A stretch of DNA of 64,000 nt, from contig JAGPYM010000074.1 in the NCBI GenBank assembly GCA_020736575.1, positions 31,565 to 95,564 on the forward strand. The letters are read 5' to 3'. Shown in pieces: positions 43,163-52,647 of the stretch (the first letter of the stretch is position 1; the number at the start of each line of letters is the position of its first letter). A program made the translations under genes and the position numbers. Under the pieces are notes generated by a model, which worked only from the letters and a program-made list of their open reading frames with translations, was not told the DNA's origin and did not search any database. This stretch comes from Thelonectria olida. Lineage: Eukaryota > Ascomycota > Sordariomycetes > Hypocreales > Nectriaceae.

Positions 43163-44388
43163 TGCTCTTCGCTCTCCGACTCATTACTGGTTGCATCCTC
43201 GATTGCGGCGCGATTGACTTGGATAGGCTGCCGCTCGGAACGGTTCCTTGGAGGAATGGGGGCGGCAAGTGGGCAAGTCGCGATTCTGCACCCGCTCCTG
43301 CCGCACCTCAAGCAGCGTCCCTCTTCCCGACGGTGCTGAATCTCGTCCGCAGTCACCCATTTGGCTCGCTTGCCCAACAAGTCTCTGTCCTCAGGCCTCT
43401 TTGATGGGTAACCATTGATGTTCCCAATTCTTGTGGCGCTCACGGTGACAGGCGGTTCCGTCGGCTCCCACTCCATCATGTCTTCCCGGGCCACCGGACT
43501 ATGGGGGTCCGAGCCGTGCTTTAGGGTGTTGGCACCACTGCGACGCTTCCGGCCTTCGTCCCTGTTTTTACCCTTCCACTGGCCGAGAAGCTCCATCTTG
43601 CTGCTGATTTTCTCGCACTGTCGTGCAAAGTCGATGTACACATCGGTATCGTCTAACAGTACCAGCCTCGACTTCAAGGACTCGTTCAACGCTCCCTGTA
43701 GGTAGTTTATCTTGGTGTCTTCCGTCCATAGTTCTGATCCGGCGTCGTTTAGTTCTGCCTCGAACCTGGGGTAGAAGGCGGCGAATGTTTCGTCATCACC
43801 TTGACGTATTTCCCGGAGGGCTTTCAGGGCCTTCTGTTTACGGTCGCGCTCGCCGTAAACTGCTTCGAGGCGATCCAGGAAGGCGAGAGGATCGCAGACC
43901 CCTTTTTGTATACTCGCGCTGACAAAACTGGTGGAGGAGTTCTTCGGTTTCCCTTCCAGCCAGGCGTAGAGAGCACGCAACTGATCTGTTGCGTCTCCAA
44001 TGGCTTCTCCGTCCGTTGCAAGGACGTTTTCTGCTTCCAATCTAAAAGATTTCCACTCGGTTTTCTTGCCACTGAAGGGTTTGGGATCCTTCAGACGGCG
44101 ACGTGGGCGCTGCTGAGTCCCAACGTTCGCCACTGCGGCAGACAGGGTGGCTTCTGTTGCTACTTGCAGCTCGCTCTGCGGGAGGGTCGGTGTGGTTGGC
44201 TGGGGGGTCAATAGCGGTGTTGTGGCCGTTTCCCTGACTGCTGCCTGTAGTGCTCCGATTTGCAGAGCCTGCTGCTCTTGTATCTTCTCTTGACGTTTCT
44301 GTCCTTCAAGCAATTGTTTGAGAATTGCTTCCAGGCCTTCTGTAGAAGGTGACTCCCGGCTAAACTGATCTGTGGAGGTGTTCTCCAT
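43150..44388 (-). CDS. gag: Gypsy Gag protein
   Basis: 412 residues from ATG at 44388, 36 bases after the primer-binding site. It has an N-terminal coiled-coil-like Gln/Glu-rich region (LLEGQKRQEKIQEQQALQ), a central capsid-like retrotransposon gag domain (PFSGKKTEWKSFRLEAENVL, FLDRLEAVYGERDRK, FAAFYPRFEAELNDAG) and one zinc knuckle near the C-terminus. The knuckle reads C-x2-C-x4-C-x4-C (Cys359, 362, 367, 372); the usual His at the third position is Cys here. Gag forms the particle in which reverse transcription occurs. The stop codon overlaps the frameshift hairpin. Confidence 0.93.
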   Translation of the reverse strand: MENTSTDQFSRESPSTEGLEAILKQLLEGQKRQEKIQEQQALQIGALQAAVRETATTPLLTPQPTTPTLPQSELQVATEATLSAAVANVGTQQRPRRRLKDPKPFSGKKTEWKSFRLEAENVLATDGEAIGDATDQLRALYAWLEGKPKNSSTSFVSASIQKGVCDPLAFLDRLEAVYGERDRKQKALKALREIRQGDDETFAAFYPRFEAELNDAGSELWTEDTKINYLQGALNESLKSRLVLLDDTDVYIDFARQCEKISSKMELLGQWKGKNRDEGRKRRSGANTLKHGSDPHSPVAREDMMEWEPTEPPVTVSATRIGNINGYPSKRPEDRDLLGKRAKWVTADEIQHRREEGRCLRCGRSGCRIATCPLAAPIPPRNRSERQPIQVNRAAIEDATSNESESEEQGKE

Positions 44389-44424
44389 TGTTCAGACTTC
44401 CGAACGCTAACTCGAGTATGCCTG

Positions 44425-44436
44425 ATCTTGTATGTA
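44425..44436 (-). other. Primer-binding site, self-priming type
   Basis: Directly next to the 5' LTR with no gap, the element reads TACATACAAGAT. This is the exact complement of ATCTTGTATGTA inside its own LTR (44489..44500 on the plus strand as TACATACAAGAT; also 39230..39241). Complementarity resumes for four more bases (AGGC with GCCT) after one mismatch. It does not begin with TGG, as tRNA-primed sites usually do. This is the arrangement of Tf1/sushi elements, where the 5' end of the transcript primes reverse transcription. Confidence 0.8.
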
Positions 44437-44635
44437 TGTGAAGGGTTACTAATAGTGTGAATTACAGCTATATAGTCCTCGTGCGTTTTACATACAAGAT
44501 GAGGCTAAAAGAACGAAAGTAGGAAAGGACTGCTCATCCTCCAACAAAATAGACTGAATGGTCGCTCGAGCAACAGTGCTTGGACCAGCGGGCGGACTAG
44601 GCAGCGCCTAGTCCGACAGGGCCTAGCCCGTTACA
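44437..44635 (-). repeat. 5' LTR of the gypsy element
   Basis: 199 bp, identical to the 3' LTR. By the self-priming model the transcript would start near 44500 on the minus strand, leaving about 135 bp of U3. Confidence 0.96.
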
Positions 44636-45340
44636 TTTAATTTATTTTTTATTTTTAAATATTTTTTTATAGCTTTATAAATAACTATTTAAATTATTAC
44701 TATTATATATAATACCTTTTCTTTACAATTGGTAATTTTTATTATTATATAAACTCTTAGTATATTTTACTGCCTGGTTGCCTTGCTCTATTTCCATTAG
44801 TTAAAGTTCCTTAAGTAAGGTTTACTTAGTAGGGACTTTTACCTTAAGACTAACTATAAGCCCTATTAAAAAGCTTATTATAATAGATATAAGGCTAGGG
44901 TTTGGCCTGTATTAACCTCTATTATATGCTTAGATTATTAGCTTTTTTAATAATAATAATAAAAGTCTTTTATTAATTAAATATATTAAAAAAAAACTTA
45001 TATATTTTAATTTATAATATTTAGTCTTTTAATTATTATTATTTTAAATTATAATTTATTTAACTAGTAAAAAGTTTATTATATTAAATATTATATTTTA
45101 TATAATTAGTTAAATTATATAAACTAGAGTTAAATAAAGTAAATAAGTACTTTTATATTAAAAGTTTAAAATATAGTTTTTAAATAAGGTTTATTTAATA
45201 GGAACTTTTATTTTAAAACTAATTATAAACTCTATTTATTAATTTATTATAATAAATATAAAGCTGGGGTTTGGCCTATTTCAACCTCTATTATATACTT
45301 AAAATTTTAGCCTTTTTAAAAATAATAAAATATTATAAAG
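44636..45340. repeat. RIPped repeat, right part of the gypsy target, with two copies of a repeat family
   Basis: Continues the block broken by the gypsy element: 44636..44735 aligns with 62905..62990. Two direct copies of another segment follow at about 44810..44960 and 45180..45335. The first is richer in G/C (AGTAGGGACTTTTACC, GGCTAGGGTTTGGCCTG) and therefore closest to the ancestral sequence. Further copies lie at ~7400 and ~62405 (reverse) and ~63470 (direct). Confidence 0.8.
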
Positions 45341-47973
45341 GGTTCACAGGCCGCATAAGTTATAACATCCTTTGAGCCTCTCATATGCCTGGCCGGCATT
45401 AGAAGATAGAAGCTGGAGAAAACAAGCAGAGGTGTTACATTTCCACAGGCGAAGTCGGGCCGTGGGAAAAGCGGATATCGGTCCTCGCTGAAGAAAGTGA
45501 GGAAACCATTAGCTTAGTTTCCTCCCAATTAGCCAGTCTCCAGTCAATTCTCGACCGCCCAGTCCGTGCGCCCTTGGAGAGGGCAACTTCGATCGGGCTG
45601 TTGCAGCACTAAAGTGGCCACTACTAATGAAGAAGGGGTTTGGTTGGTCTGAGCGTCTGTTAAGCGTACCTCTTTCACGCGTTGTTGAGTAGCGGCCGAA
45701 ATCAAGACCCGCTTACAAAACTGTCCAAGCTAGGGCCTTTCTAACAGTTGTGGCTGACTTTTTGGAGTTTAAGGTAGACCGATGCAATGGTGGCTTAGCC
45801 ACCTGTATTTGCGGTTGAATGCTGCCAGCGATTGCCATAATGGCAACTTTTGCTCGTTTCTAAACCGAAAGCTCGTCGCTGATTTGTGAAAGGGCTGTGA
45901 ACATGATCTCTCATCTTAACTCTAAACAGTATCATACAGTAAGAGAGGCACTCATGATACAGTATATGGAACAATGGACGAGATTGTTACCGAGCCAGGC
46001 AGCAGAAGTAGCGCCCACCCGCCCGGGACAAAAAGCGGCACATTCTGGCCTTGCTACGCCGCAGTGACATCTAGGAGGGTCGGAACCTTCCGATGATGAG
46101 AGCTATGGATCGACACCTAAGTACAAGCTGAAGCTCACATGGCAAAATTTTGGTTACACAAAATTGGCGCTACGTGGTGGATGGATTCCCTGCAAAGTGA
46201 TGTGTGCCTTACCAGTGAAGGTGACCAACGTAACATCGCGACAAAAGCCTTGTCGACTTCATCCAGTTACCGAATCACATGCCGGCGAACTGATGCGAAC
46301 TCTGCCACTTTCGAGTTTCTTTGGACGGTGAAAGGCTCGGCTGCTTTCGACTTTTTTCTCTTCGAAGCGACGCAACACCTTGAGTCGCGGGGCCATGCTG
46401 GAAACAGCTTGGTCAGCGATTATAGCGGCGCTATTACTTCAATCATTCTGCCCAATAGACGTAGGATTTTCTGATGTGACAAGATTACTGACTGCTGGGC
46501 CATGCCCTTTCTCGAACATCCTTATGCGGGATGGACCTAGACTTGCCTTCTCAGTATGAATATTGACCCGTCGTATTCATGGGCACTGTGAAGATGCTTG
46601 TCTCAAATTGAAATGGCCCATGGTGTCTCTGTACCATGAACACGCATGACGCGGACCAGCAGCCACTGCTCCACCCTCGTAGGGACAACCGAGCGTGCAG
46701 CTCTTGACGCGCACCATTTCCATCTAAAAATCTTGTCAAGCACCTCATAGAAGGAGCCCGAAACATAGGTGTGGCAGCAAGGGATACAGGCCAGCTGGAT
46801 GCGACCTGGCTGACGGAGCTGGGCCTTCAAAAGGTATAAGTATGCGAGATTCTCCACCGTAAGGTCCAGATGCTCTCTCCATAATGAAGGGACTCACCCG
46901 CAAACTCAATCTCCCACTCCAACTCCAACAACATTGATCTGGCTTCTGACTAAATCTGTTATTCACAAACGGGGCTCCCCACCCCCCCTCATCATGCCTC
47001 TCCATTTGGCCCAGTCATTTCAGCCCTCTCCTTCACAACAAACAACTCCTCCCAGTAGCCCCCTGCACCAGCCAACCGATGCCAAGAATCCAGTCTTGTC
47101 CAATGAAAGTCTTGGTCTCGATGGGAAGGATGCGGAATCATCCCTAGCAGAGCGACTCTTTGCATCGCTTTTGGAGCTCGTTGCTGAAAGATCCGCATCC
47201 GATAGCTTGTTCTCTGGCGACAAAGCTACAACCAAGGCGAAAGCGCCGCTGGTCGAGCGAGCGTAGAAGCTGGCCTATAGGCGTGTGGAGGAAGTGTATG
47301 AAAATCAATATACTAATCGTACTCTGGCTAATGGGTGAAACAGTTGGGACAAAAAAAAAAGGAAATGCAAGATCGTCGAGACAGTTGGTACCAGTACCGA
47401 AATCTGGCGGGGATGATCTGGCTCTATATATCGGCCTTGGGCGGAATGAAAGTCTAGAGGGTAGATGAAGTAAAGTTAAAGCAACGATCTTAATCGAAGA
47501 TGCTCCGCCCGCCGTACTGGTTCCCTATGTGCACCGCGGACTTCGTCTTCGCCTAGGTGAGGGGTTTGCTTAGCTAATTGTGTATTAAATTGATGGCCAC
47601 GAGCGATGCACTCGTGGAGCTGACAGTAACCAAATCAATTTCTTTCTCCCGAGTTCTCCGCCAGTACACCTTCCAACCGAGCTCGAGATTAGCTTAGGTA
47701 CCTCCAGACATGAGTTCATGGAGGAGATAAATGGCTGTGTACCGCGGATGAAATAGCATGGAGGATGGGAGAGCAAGCGTTATGGAATGTTGATCAATTC
47801 TGTTCATTGGTGTTGACTGGTCCGTGTGTATTCACTCAGTTCTGACCCCCCCACCGCCTTAATTCACCTTGCAATCGCATTGCAGGGGCTGCCCCAAAAG
47901 ATTCTCCTCGTTGTTTCTTTCTCTTGAGCAAAAGATATCTTGCTCGACTTATACTCTCAAATGTTCTTGTATC
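45341..47973. other. Intergenic, no confident gene
   Basis: GC-balanced sequence with short frames only. The one at 46994..47266 is listed separately. The plus-strand frame at 46139..46474 shows no domain. Confidence 0.45.
46994..47266 (+). CDS. Small hypothetical protein
   Basis: 90 codons from ATG at 46994 (MPLHLAQSFQPSPSQQTTPP). The first half is Ser/Pro/Gln-rich. The second half could form an amphipathic helix (SLAERLFASLLELVAERSAS). No family is recognised, so it may be chance or a short real gene. Confidence 0.25.
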   Translation: MPLHLAQSFQPSPSQQTTPPSSPLHQPTDAKNPVLSNESLGLDGKDAESSLAERLFASLLELVAERSASDSLFSGDKATTKAKAPLVERA

Positions 47974-48185
47974 TAGGGATGGATACTAATGCTAATTAGT
48001 TTAATATTAACAAATACTAAGATGAATACTAATTTTTTACTATTAGTATTAGTATATATTTTATAGAAAACTTAATACTAAATCTAATTAATACTAATTT
48101 TCTTTAGTATTATTACATTAATATTAAAATAGTATTAGTATTAGTATTAGTTAGTATAAATACTAGTAGTATTTTGCCAACCCTG
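47974..48185. mobile_element. hAT-type MITE
   Basis: 212-bp AT-rich segment beginning TAGGGATGGATACTAAT and ending AGTATTTTGCCAACCCTG, whose reverse complement is CAGGGTTGGCAAAATACT. These are imperfect terminal inverted repeats of the hAT type (YAGGG..TGG). Flanks are CTTGTATC (47966..47973) and CTTATATC (48186..48193), an 8-bp target duplication with one mismatch, the length expected for hAT elements. The interior is made of ACTAAT/ATTAGT units and has no coding. It would need a hAT transposase supplied elsewhere. Confidence 0.8.
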
Positions 48186-48193
48186 CTTATATC

Positions 48194-48705
48194 TGAGACA
48201 TTAAACACAAGACGGCTTCAAGTTACCTATGTCCGGGCTTAGATTTAGTCCGCCGCTTTATTTAATATACAGCCCTCACGTTTTCGGATTCTTGGGTTTT
48301 GTTTATATTTTGGAGTCTCGCACACAAGACAATACATGAAGGCTGATCCTAGCCATGGATGAACTTTACGTTGTGCAGCTTCCCGCTTTCTGAGTAGTGG
48401 CTCTCTCCTGAATGACCCACAAGCCGCAACTGCTCTACAATAATTAGAGCAGAAATGCATGAGTTGCGCCAGTGCAATTGAACTTGAATTCGGTGGAGCG
48501 GTTGCCCAAGCAATGGGGAGAGACACATCTGTTAGAACTGTTCTCTCCACTGATTGTGAGGGAATGGTTTGAGCCTTCCGCCTTAATCCGGAATGTCAGT
48601 TTAGATTACTCCTCCCACCCCTTCCGTGTTGGGTTTGTCATTGAAACAGGACCTGAGCTAACATTTGACGAACACCATCAGCACCGGAAGTGATACCACC
48701 TGCGC
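48194..48705. other. Intergenic, nothing recognised
   Basis: Short frames on both strands only (for example minus 48245..48550), with no domain. Confidence 0.4.
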
Positions 48706-48900
48706 TCAACTTGTCCACGAGTCTGACGAAAGACGGAGGCAAAATGGTTTTCCCGGAGCATGCGATCTATAGGGCGAGGGAACATGGTGGCGAAGGTCTG
48801 TTTTCAAGGATAAAACATCTGTGATTAGCAAAGGAGCAGCCAGATACAGGATAAGCTCGTTCGGCAGCAGATGAAAAAGCCCAGTTTGTGTCGACGTCAT
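48706..48900 (-). pseudogene. F-box-like N-terminal fragment
   Basis: 64 codons starting MTSTQTGLFHLLPNELILYL and continuing APLLITDVLSL. The L-P-N-E-L pattern followed by an I-T-D-V-L-S-L helix is the start of F-box or F-box/ankyrin proteins. Similarity ends after about 35 residues and the frame stops soon after; a neighbouring frame continues with plausible coding (MFPRPIDRML), which suggests a frameshift. No ankyrin repeats follow. Confidence 0.35.
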
Positions 48901-50014
48901 TCTTTATGACCAGCTAATCAAAATTAGTAGTAAGATCATACACTACGGTGATTGTTGGAGATGGGGGGGAAGAATTCTAGGCGCGGATGTGCTTATTATC
49001 GTGCTCTCCCTCCCTTAATACTAGGGCCTAGTTTTGGTCCCCTAAACTTGGGCCTCGACTGCAGTGCCCGAATTCGGGAACGCAGTATAAATCGAGGATC
49101 ACCAGAACCCTCGGTCACCGCAGTGCGCCTGCTCTTCGACCAACGTCAAGTTAGTGGTCGCATCTATGAAATTAATCTACGATTATGGCATTGCGATTGC
49201 CTGCGCTCAAAACCAAACCACTAACGGAGCGTGAAATTTATAAAGTTATTATCCTGGCACAATAGAGGAAAAGGGTTGTTCCAAACTCAAGAAAACGCCA
49301 TGGAGTATTGCCCATGAGGAGAACCAATAATATAACGTTCTGAAGGCATAAGGCGGCGATGGTGCTCCAAACTATCAGCTTATATATGAGAGTGGTAGGT
49401 GGCTTATACTAACGACAGTATAGGGACCAGGCTGGTAACAATTCCGATAGTGTCGATTATATTGACCTTAATATATAGTTTATACTTACCGGTAAAGATT
49501 AAGATATTAGTAATAGAGAGGAGGATAAAGGATAAAATAAAATAGCTAATAGTACTCAAGAAAAGGAGGGGGAGGAGTACCAAAATCTCTCAGGGGAAGA
49601 CTGGCTAATGAGCATTCATCCAGTCTTTGCCTAGGCGTTTTCCAGCAATCTCTAGGTAGTTAAGTTCAATGTTTTGGTGGTTGATCGGCTATCTAGAAAC
49701 AAAGGGAACAATTCAGCATTTAGGAAGAGATAGAGCTAACACGTGGTTTCCTTCCCACACCGAAAACCATCACCCCTAGCTTCAACAGATTGCCTCTAAG
49801 CTCCAAATTTGTCAACCTCCATAGCCAAAGTACCAATACAAACCAAGTCAAACCTTTCCCTCCTACAAGAAGTACCCGCACTATTAGGCACAGTATTCAG
49901 AATAAGACCGTGACAGAACTGTCAAGGAACGCGAGCCTACCAGCCCTCCAGGTCAATTCTTCATTCCTCCATGGCCAAGTGTTTCCCTGATCGCCTCAGC
50001 ATCGAGACCCGATC
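48901..50014. other. Intergenic, nothing recognised
   Basis: No supported gene. Bases 49380..49560 are AT-rich with some RIP-like character. Confidence 0.4.
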
Positions 50015-50766
50015 TTAAACAAAGAGCCAATAAGATATACCCTTCGTCCGTGGAAGGGATCCTGCCCCGATGGCAAAGTACATTTTGTGTGGATTCACGA
50101 AGGCGTTCTTGACACGGCTAACTAGCACCACGGGTTTTTTAGTTGCCCCGTTCACCAAGTGCTCTATCCTCGGAATCAGACTCTTGGGCAAGTGGCCATC
50201 CCCATAACCTTCTATGAGAAATGCTGCAGCACCGCGGTCTATGGCACTTTGCATGGATGCTATGGTAAGGTCGTCGTCATCGTCTTGGGCTGGGATCACC
50301 AATCACGGGTTTCCTCGTCTCCAACGTTGAGTCATGGAATATGAGACGCTGTCCAGCTTATCCGTACCGGTAGGTATCACGACAGCCTGCGTGAAGGGGT
50401 TATTGACTTCATCTTGAATCCTTCTTCTCAACCTATCGTAGAATGGGGGACCTGTATCGAGACTGTCTAATTGGGCGAAGTCATCAGCCAATATGTTGGC
50501 TGCGTCGCATATTCGAGTTTGATTGATGACACTTGCGATCCCAAGAACACCACTTGTATAGCAGGTAGTCGATCCGTCGGCTATGGTGCCTGTAATTGTT
50601 CCCCGGTTGCAATGATGGTGACGTTCGGCAGGCTTGCGTTAAAGCAAATGAACTCGTCTATGTTGCGGGGTTGCAGTAATCGCAGTCGCGATGTATGCAG
50701 TAGTAGCCATTGAAGACGGTAAGACCCTCGACTGGCCGGCAAGTCCTCGCCTTGCCAGCCCTCCAC
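50015..50766 (-). pseudogene. L-asparaginase relic
   Basis: The minus strand holds pieces of a type II asparaginase (L-asparagine to aspartate plus ammonia). NASLPNVTIIATG, a hydrophobic-led start, is followed in a shifted frame by TITGTIADGSTTCYTSGVLG with the active-site Thr and Tyr. Then come VVIPTGTDKLDSVSY with the Thr-Asp pair and, in the C-terminal region, AAAFLIEGYGDGHLP and KKPVVLVSR. The frame shifts at a G4 run (50601..50604), where one more G would restore it. A TGA at about 50313..50315 interrupts NP/LVIPAQ. Roughly 100 residues of the middle, including the catalytic Lys region, are missing. It cannot encode an active enzyme. Confidence 0.75.
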
Positions 50767-51572
50767 TGCCGCGGCCCCTCAAACCGGCGTAGGCTGTAGC
50801 TGGACAAGAGCTCAATGGTCGATCATAGCTCGTCGCCTCTCATCCGGTGCGGGCCGGCCCGCAGGTGGCTCCTCCAGCTTGTCACTTTTGGGGACCAGAC
50901 ATGTCCCGCATGGCCGGCAGACTACAACCCGATGTTCTGGGTCATAGAGGAAGCTATCTAGCCCCATCGTTAATATTTCGCTGATGACTTATTGTTCTTT
51001 GCATTTATGACGCACCTGCATGTGTATGTAGATGATATAGTCCAAAATCGAGGCCCATTTTTCAACCCTCTCAAGCCCAACTCTCGCTCGCTTTCAAATA
51101 GGGTTTCAGTAAGCTGGGATATACTCTGTTGCTTCCCAACTATATATCTCCTCACTTTTCTTTTTCTTTTTCTTTTAGTAGGAGTTTATAGTATCTTCGC
51201 GGTCTAGCGTCTCTGTACGGTTTCACCGCCCGGTCCCTCAGTCCTCTAGCGATCTTCGGACTAAGTAGCTCATCTCCTTACATTGAAATCCTCTTTCACT
51301 TCTCGCACTCATGGGCGCTGTCGATTCCATGTCATTTCCCGCGCAAATCGCGATGCATCAGGTGCAACCCAAACCCGACTGGGGTCTCCTCTTTCACTGA
51401 AAGATTCCTGAGGCATAGTGGCTAGCATATCTTTGGGCGGCGCGCGTGAGGTTGTCCTCGTTCATGCTCCCCGCTGGTGCTACTGCAAGTAAGTTCTGTC
51501 TTGGGATTATTTTTGTTTTTTAGAAAAAAAAAAGTGTGCCTGTTCAAACAGAAGTCCTCTCTGACCACGCGG
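50767..51572. other. Intergenic, nothing recognised
   Basis: No supported gene between the asparaginase relic and the KxDL gene. A TTTTTC-rich pyrimidine stretch lies at about 51156..51178. Confidence 0.45.
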
Positions 51573-52647
51573 TTAGATTTCAAATTCCCGCACTGTCCTA
51601 GTTAATGGGTCATTTACTCGCTTGTCTAAGCGTCCTCTGCTCGAGTGGCATTCCTTTGCCACCATCCCAGCTCCGGAGCCTTCAAATAACTTTCCCAAAG
51701 GCAAGTCCCTTTTGCCTGACACAGCTGATGTGATCATCTGACCCGAAGAAACATTTGCAGAGGATCTGTGCAACGTCATCAAGGCATAGATTTTTACGCC
51801 CCTAGTTCTCGGGGGCGGGTATCGCGCACATGCCTTGCTGTAGTCCTTGGCGTGCTTTCGCGAGGCTTTGCTCTTCAGAGACCTGTAATTGGCCATCTAG
51901 TCAGCCGCAATTCGTAGTATCAAAAGCAAGAAGATAAGAAATTGGATCTTGCGATAACCGAGATAATCTTCGGCAAATGCGAGACGAAATCGCCCAAATC
52001 CCAAGTTTGTTACAAATAGCAGTGTGCATCCCCTTCCTAGACCTAGTAATTTCCAATAATAGCAGAACGTGAGAAACGGAATAAGACTTACCTAACTTTC
52101 TCCTTGGTCCACTCGAGATCGTTTCGGACCTCGTAGGTATCGCGCGTACCCTGTTGGAAGCGCTCTAGCGTCTTGGCCAGTCGAGCCTGCGCCTTTCTCT
52201 GCAGCTCGAGGAGCTCGTGATGCTTGGCATCGAGCTTTCTGGAGCCGCCCGCTCACTTAGCATGACAGCCACCAATCGGACAACAGGAGTAAGAGGGAAT
52301 TCAAGGGCCTGGCATCCCTGCAGGAGTGGCAGAAGAAGGATTGCTTACGTCTGGGCCTGTATGGCCAAGCTGCGGTCGAGAGGACTGTGGTCAACAGAGT
52401 TGGCCAAGCGGTCTTGCATGTTCTCTTGGAAGTTCATGTCGCCAGCTGAGCCGGTGCTCTCGTAATCGCCATAGATATTAAGATAGCTGCTGGAAGTGGT
52501 TGAGTATTTGCAGTTGTTAGACGTAGGGATGCTGGAGGTGGAACTAGCAATGTCTTCACACTCGGGAGGGAAGACGGAGTATTGGCTGTTGGTGGGGTAG
52601 TTGGTGCCCTTGGAATGGACCGACAAAGGCATGGAGTAGGCAGGCAT
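51573..52647 (-). CDS. KXD1: KxDL-domain protein (BLOC-1-associated, KXD1-like)
   Basis: Complement of exons 51573..51882, 52092..52238 and 52349..52647. Introns of 209 and 110 bp have donors GTAAGT and GTAAGC, acceptors TTACAG and CTCCAG, and keep frame; total 251 residues. The N-terminal 80 residues are Ser/Tyr-rich and disordered. The KxDL region follows: MQDRLANSVDHSPLDRSLAI, then KLDAKHHELLELQRKAQARL and NDLEWTKEKVRSLKSKASRK, a long coiled coil. In yeast Kxd1 works with BLOC-1 in endosomal maturation. Relatives normally end soon after the RYP.P motif. Here RYPPPRT runs on for about 70 unrelated residues, while a TAG four codons on (51804..51802) lies one base out of frame beyond a C5 run (51811..51815), so a missing base is likely. 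Confidence 0.75.

Larger units (their letters stand above)
39178..44635 (-). mobile_element. Intact Ty3/gypsy LTR retrotransposon (chromovirus)
   Basis: 5,458-bp element on the minus strand, bounded by two 199-bp LTRs that I find identical base for base, and by the 5-bp target duplication TTTAA (39173..39177 and 44636..44640). LTR ends are TG..CA. Order in the element's sense: 5' LTR, primer-binding site, gag, pol (protease, reverse transcriptase, RNase H, integrase, chromodomain), polypurine tract, 3' LTR. Both frames are open, and the element shows no RIP damage although it sits in heavily RIPped DNA. It is therefore young and possibly active. The chromodomain and the self-complementary primer-binding site place it near the Tf1/sushi group of chromoviruses. 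The paralogous repeat at 62742..62990 serves as an empty-site reference. Confidence 0.96.
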
